DNA from: Thermomicrobiales bacterium
GTDB taxonomy: Bacteria > Chloroflexota > Chloroflexia > Thermomicrobiales > UBA6265
Length of the DNA stretch: 57,480 bases
Assembly (NCBI GenBank): GCA_019637585.1
Contig: JAHBVL010000015.1
Span: 1-57,480 of the forward strand
Direction: 5' to 3'
Shown here: positions 54,580 through 57,480 of the stretch, one piece after another
How positions within the stretch are numbered: position 1 is the first letter of the stretch
Layout of the letters: each line of letters starts with the position of its first letter
The notes under the pieces: model-generated
What the model was told of the DNA's origin: nothing
The model's input: the letters and a program-made list of their open reading frames with translations, nothing else
The model's database searches: none
Position numbers and translations under genes: made by a program

Positions 54580-54615
54580 AACACCCGGGTTTACGCCCGG
54601 GTGTTTCGCTTTTTC
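54580..54615 (+). terminator. Intrinsic terminator of lon
   Basis: A 10-bp perfect stem (54580-54589 with 54596-54605), 6-nt loop, then TCGC and five T. It overlaps the last codons of the convergent sigma-factor gene. Confidence 0.9.
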
Positions 54616-55493
54616 TGTGGAGGCTCGATCTCGAAATCGGCTGTTTCCAGAAAATCGGGGTTCGAGCGCAGCCAGATCGCATCGATCACCCCATCGTCGT
54701 TGATGGAGAAAACGAACGCGACCTTCACTGTGCCACGATGAACCCATGCGGCGCCTGGTGCTCCGTCGATCCAGACCAGACGCGCCGCCTGCGACCGTCC
54801 GGAGAACTGTCCCGCCACATTGCCAGCGCCGACCAGCTCGGGACTCGAGCCGAGTTGTTGCGTCGCCGCGTCAGCGCGCAGCACCGCGTTCGGCGCCAGG
54901 GTGGCGATCAAACGGTCGAGGTCGCCGCTCAACGCGGCATGCAGAAAGGCTTCGATCACCGCGTGGTGCGATCGCTCGACTGCCTGCGACGGCGCCCCGC
55001 CGGCGGAGACCTTCTGGCGAGCGCGACTGCCAAGTTTGCGGGTGGCCTGGGGCGAGCGGTCGATGATCGCGGCGATCTCCTCGAACGGTAGCCGGAAGAG
55101 GTCGTGCAGGATGAATGCGGCTGTTTCCAGGGGGGAGAGTCTGTCGATGGCGTGGCTGAGTGCGTCGTAGACCGATTCCTCGAAGAGGACCGCTGACTCC
55201 GCGGACGCTTCCGTTGCGATGCTGACAGCAGCTGGTGTGTCGATCGGCACTTCGCGCCGGGTGGAGCGGGCGCGGATCTGGTCGAGGGCGATGCGAGAAA
55301 CGACGACCGTCAGCCAGGCGCTGAGATTGGCGATTTCCGTCTGGTTGGCCCGATCGAGCCGGAACCAGGCTTCCTGTACGGCGTCGTCAGCTTCATGGAC
55401 CGATCCGAGAATACCGGCGGCGACGGCTCGCAGTCGTGGCCGCTCGTTCTCGAACCGGGCGGCAATATCGTCGCTGGCTGTCACGTTGCTCAT
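54591..55493 (-). CDS. ECF-type RNA polymerase sigma factor with SnoaL-like C-terminal domain
   Basis: A 300-residue alternative sigma factor of the ECF41/SigJ style. Sigma region 2 (A-D-D-A-V-Q-E-A-W-F-R, L-S-A-W-L-T-V-V-V-S-R-I-A-L-D) and region 4 (L-S-P-L-E-T-A-A-F-I-L-H-D, F-E-E-I-A-A-I-I-D-R-S-P-Q-A-T-R-K) are followed by a SnoaL-like (NTF2-fold) domain at about 180-290. In ECF41 this C-terminal domain replaces an anti-sigma factor as the regulator. The usual partner, a carboxymuconolactone decarboxylase or oxidoreductase gene, is not adjacent. The start is ATG 55493. Confidence 0.9.
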   Translation of the reverse strand: MSNVTASDDIAARFENERPRLRAVAAGILGSVHEADDAVQEAWFRLDRANQTEIANLSAWLTVVVSRIALDQIRARSTRREVPIDTPAAVSIATEASAESAVLFEESVYDALSHAIDRLSPLETAAFILHDLFRLPFEEIAAIIDRSPQATRKLGSRARQKVSAGGAPSQAVERSHHAVIEAFLHAALSGDLDRLIATLAPNAVLRADAATQQLGSSPELVGAGNVAGQFSGRSQAARLVWIDGAPGAAWVHRGTVKVAFVFSINDDGVIDAIWLRSNPDFLETADFEIEPPQKKRNTRA

Positions 55494-55597
55494 TTCCCCG
55501 GGGCGAGATTCGTCGAGTCGAGGTCGCCACCACGTGGGTGGGACATCGTGAACGGATGTGGCCGTTCAATCCTACAGGAAGCGACGAATCGTCCTGG

Positions 55598-56356
55598 CTA
55601 GACGCTGACTGGCTCGTTGACCGAAGCGCGGGCGGCGGCGATGAGCGCGTCGAACGGTTTGCGCTGCTGTTCGTAGCGATCCTGCATCATCTCCGGATGC
55701 CACTGGACGCCGACGACAAAGGTCGAGTCGGGCCGGCTGATCGCTTCGATCACGCCATCGGGAGCCATCCCATCGATCGCAAGCCCTTCGCCGAGCTCCT
55801 TTGCCGACTGATGGTGCAGGCTGTTCACGCGCAGGGAGGAGGCGCCATACATCTCCGCTGTTCGCGATCCAGGCGTCAGCGCGACGTCATGGGAGTCGTC
55901 GCCGCCCGGCACCCCGACCAGGTGCTGCCGGTGGGGAAGAGGACTCTCGACCTGATCGGCGATGTGCTGATGGAGGGTTCCGCCAAAGGCGACATTGAGC
56001 ACCTGGATACCCCGGCAGATGCAGAGGACTGGTTTGTCCGCCGCCACCGCCGCTCGCATCAGCTCGAGCTCGAACGAATCGCGTTCCTCGTCCAACCCAT
56101 AGGTTTCATCGTGGACGTCGCTATCACCAAACAGCGCCGGATCGAGGTCTGCGCCCCCCGAGAAGATCAATCCATCGACGAGATCCAGCAGCCCATCGAG
56201 CGAGCTCGCGTGAAGCGGCAGGATGACCGGCACCCCACCGGCCGCTTCCACCGCTTTTGTGTAGTCGCTGGAAAGCCGGTAACGATGCACCGTTCCATAG
56301 GCGGCGTCTTCGACTTCCGGTCCTGACGTGATGCCGATGACAGGGGCTCGCTTCAT
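55598..56356 (-). CDS. puuD: Gamma-glutamyl-gamma-aminobutyrate hydrolase family (peptidase C26)
   Basis: A 252-residue class I glutamine amidotransferase-like hydrolase. The nucleophile elbow C-I-C-R-G-I-Q (Cys114) and V-Q-W-H-P-E with its His-x-x-Glu complete the triad. PuuD splits gamma-Glu-GABA in putrescine breakdown; since no other puu genes are here, another gamma-glutamyl amide is equally possible. The start is ATG 56356. Confidence 0.88.
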   Translation of the reverse strand: MKRAPVIGITSGPEVEDAAYGTVHRYRLSSDYTKAVEAAGGVPVILPLHASSLDGLLDLVDGLIFSGGADLDPALFGDSDVHDETYGLDEERDSFELELMRAAVAADKPVLCICRGIQVLNVAFGGTLHQHIADQVESPLPHRQHLVGVPGGDDSHDVALTPGSRTAEMYGASSLRVNSLHHQSAKELGEGLAIDGMAPDGVIEAISRPDSTFVVGVQWHPEMMQDRYEQQRKPFDALIAAARASVNEPVSV

Positions 56357-56478
56357 AGGTGTTTCTCGTGGTGACAGGGCGGTTCGGCGTGATGTTCATC
56401 ACGTAGAGCGCAGGGTACGGGAACCAGGATGCAAAGGCAAGGACTCACACATCCCATCGGGAAGCCCAACCTTCATGA

Positions 56479-57150
56479 TCAGCCGGAAGTCATTTGAATC
56501 GAGTCTGACATCCTTCTTGAGAGGATGACGATTCCGGTGATACCGGTAGCGACAAGCGCGAGCGAAATTGAGCCTTCGGCATTGTCGACAATGTCGGTAA
56601 CACAGCTACTGGAACGTGAAGCGGTCGGTGTGAGAAACCATGCGTCACCCGACCAGCATGCCGGTGTGTCCCTCAGCAGGAGCACCGCGAGACTTGCCCC
56701 CAACGTGACGAATGTCCAGAGCGCGAGCGTGGCGTTGGCGGGTTGCCGCAATTCTGCTCTCCATACCTTTTCGCGGCCGGCTTGCCAGATCAGGAGAACC
56801 GCAGGGAGAATAAAGAGGAAACCAACACCGCTGAAGATCGTGGCCAGACCGATGAGGCCGATGACCAGCGCAGCGCCAACCACGACGGATCGCGCCGCCT
56901 GCGGATGGAGCAGCCAGACCGCGCCGATCGCGATCAGGAATGGGGCAAGCACCGCGGCGGCGAATCCAAGCAACCCGATTGCCGCCGCATGTGCCGATTC
57001 GAGGGACCGGGAGAACCTCCCCGTGGCGAACAACACGATGACAGCCAGAAGGAGTCCAAACATCGCTGTCGCGAGCGTGAGGAATCGGTTCGAATCGGCT
57101 GCATTGCTCGCCTGACGCCGTATGGAGTCGGCTTCTTCTCGATGGGTCAT
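56479..57150 (-). CDS. Multi-pass membrane protein of unknown function
   Basis: A 223-residue protein with about six hydrophobic helices at roughly 23-43, 54-80, 88-104, 106-122, 143-160 and 198-214. A polar stretch between the last two helices holds two cysteines, at A-C-W-S and S-S-C-V-T-D, and could be an external loop with a disulfide. No family was recognised. It stands alone between the amidotransferase-like gene and the divergent promoter at 57272. Confidence 0.7.
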   Translation of the reverse strand: MTHREEADSIRRQASNAADSNRFLTLATAMFGLLLAVIVLFATGRFSRSLESAHAAAIGLLGFAAAVLAPFLIAIGAVWLLHPQAARSVVVGAALVIGLIGLATIFSGVGFLFILPAVLLIWQAGREKVWRAELRQPANATLALWTFVTLGASLAVLLLRDTPACWSGDAWFLTPTASRSSSCVTDIVDNAEGSISLALVATGITGIVILSRRMSDSIQMTSG

Positions 57151-57271
57151 GGCAATTCGAAAGTGGCGTGTACTGATGGGGACGCGAGGGAAAGATTCTC
57201 TTCACACAGTATACTGGGAGAAACACGGCAAAATGCCTCACAGAGCGGCCAAAATTGGCCCGCAAATGGCC

Positions 57272-57301
57272 TTGACACTCATTTCGGAACCTGCGTATAC
57301 T
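57272..57301 (+). promoter_or_regulatory. Strong promoter near the window end
   Basis: Perfect TTGACA (57272-57277), 18-base spacer and TATACT (57296-57301). The block CTGCGTATACT is identical to that in the rpsA promoter. It would start a transcript near 57308, running out of the window. Confidence 0.82.
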
Positions 57302-57307
57302 GTCCCC

Positions 57308-57462
57308 TGCGGTTGGCGAAGAGCCGACGCGCGCTGAGATTTCAGCGTGGGCAGGATGACCGGGAGGGTGCCGCCTTTGTAGATCGTCTGAGACGATCAA
57401 ACGCTTGGCCGATATGTCGGCCGAGGGCTGCGGTATCCGCCTCGAATGAGGCGGTCTTTTTT
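57308..57462 (+). promoter_or_regulatory. Structured leader with intrinsic terminator (attenuator)
   Basis: Between the promoter and the window end there is no gene. Successive hairpins are CGCTGA/TCAGCG, GATCGTC/GACGATC and GGCCGA/TCGGCC. The last is CCGCCTC (57437-57443) pairing with GAGGCGG (57448-57454), followed by TCTTTTTT. An earlier CCGCCT near 57371 could pair with the same GAGGCGG arm, giving mutually exclusive structures. The regulated gene lies beyond 57480. The class is not identified; a ribosomal-protein leader is one candidate, and the T-box consensus is absent. Confidence 0.6.
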
Positions 57463-57480
57463 GTCCGAGTCTGAATCTCG

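Noticed and set aside
57308-57462. T-box riboswitch
   Set aside because: The conserved AGGGTGGNACCGCG core is not present before the terminator.

Overview
GC-rich bacterial chromosome segment. Dense packing, many GTG and TTG starts backed by AGGAGG-type ribosome sites, hairpins with weak T-tracts, and protein families shared with Actinobacteria and Sphaerobacter/Thermobaculum-type bacteria suggest a member of the Chloroflexota, probably class Thermomicrobia. This placement is inferred from protein style and content; there is no rRNA in the window. Nothing looks like a prophage or a large mobile island, so most of the window reads as core chromosome with a few accessory patches.

Layout. 1-2.9 kb: a large secreted, sortase-anchor-like surface protein, a tRNA-Lys gene, and a 167-bp element bounded by perfect 25-bp inverted repeats. 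3.0-9.0 kb: the most unusual part, a leftward four-gene operon encoding a caspase-like protease, an M23 peptidase with an SH3-like tail and no signal peptide, a four-helix membrane protein, and a 1231-residue fusion of a lipase/acyltransferase-like hydrolase, an M17-N/macro-like middle region and a CHAT protease. It looks like a conflict or programmed-cell-death cassette. 9.3-30.2 kb: metabolism. This includes uracil salvage (upp), glutamate-semialdehyde and proline enzymes (rocA-like, proC), several PLP enzymes, a Gfo/Idh/MocA dehydrogenase, a homocysteine-methyltransferase-like protein, NagZ, an MFS carrier, a GT17 glycosyltransferase, a DUF255 thioredoxin-fold protein, small monooxygenase-like proteins and an FAH-family hydrolase. 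30.3-34.5 kb: rpsU behind a heptanucleotide tandem repeat that supplies its -35 box, two metallohydrolases, a small membrane protein, a Phd/PIN toxin-antitoxin pair with a 20-bp palindromic operator, and a class V aminotransferase.

34.5-43.7 kb: housekeeping genes, namely rpsA (with a long acidic tail and a strong promoter and terminator), clpC, radA, murG, a DksA-type zinc-finger protein, lspA and an rluD-type pseudouridine synthase. 43.7-49.4 kb: glycerate 2-kinase, a ThDP-dependent enzyme, a nucleoside hydrolase, an unknown protein that looks like a DnaC/IstB ATPase without its ATP-binding motifs, and a polyprenyl diphosphate synthase. 49.6-57.5 kb: a membrane-anchored putative glycoside hydrolase, an hsp20-lon proteostasis operon, an ECF41-like sigma factor, a class I amidotransferase-like hydrolase and a membrane protein. 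The window ends with a strong promoter followed by a structured leader and an intrinsic terminator, i.e. an attenuator for a gene just outside the window.

Proteostasis genes are concentrated here (ClpC, Lon, Hsp20), as are growth genes (S1, S21, MurG, LspA). Small palindromic repeats of the GTCAT..GAGCGAAG type sit between several gene pairs, and one has been read into the 5' end of lspA.
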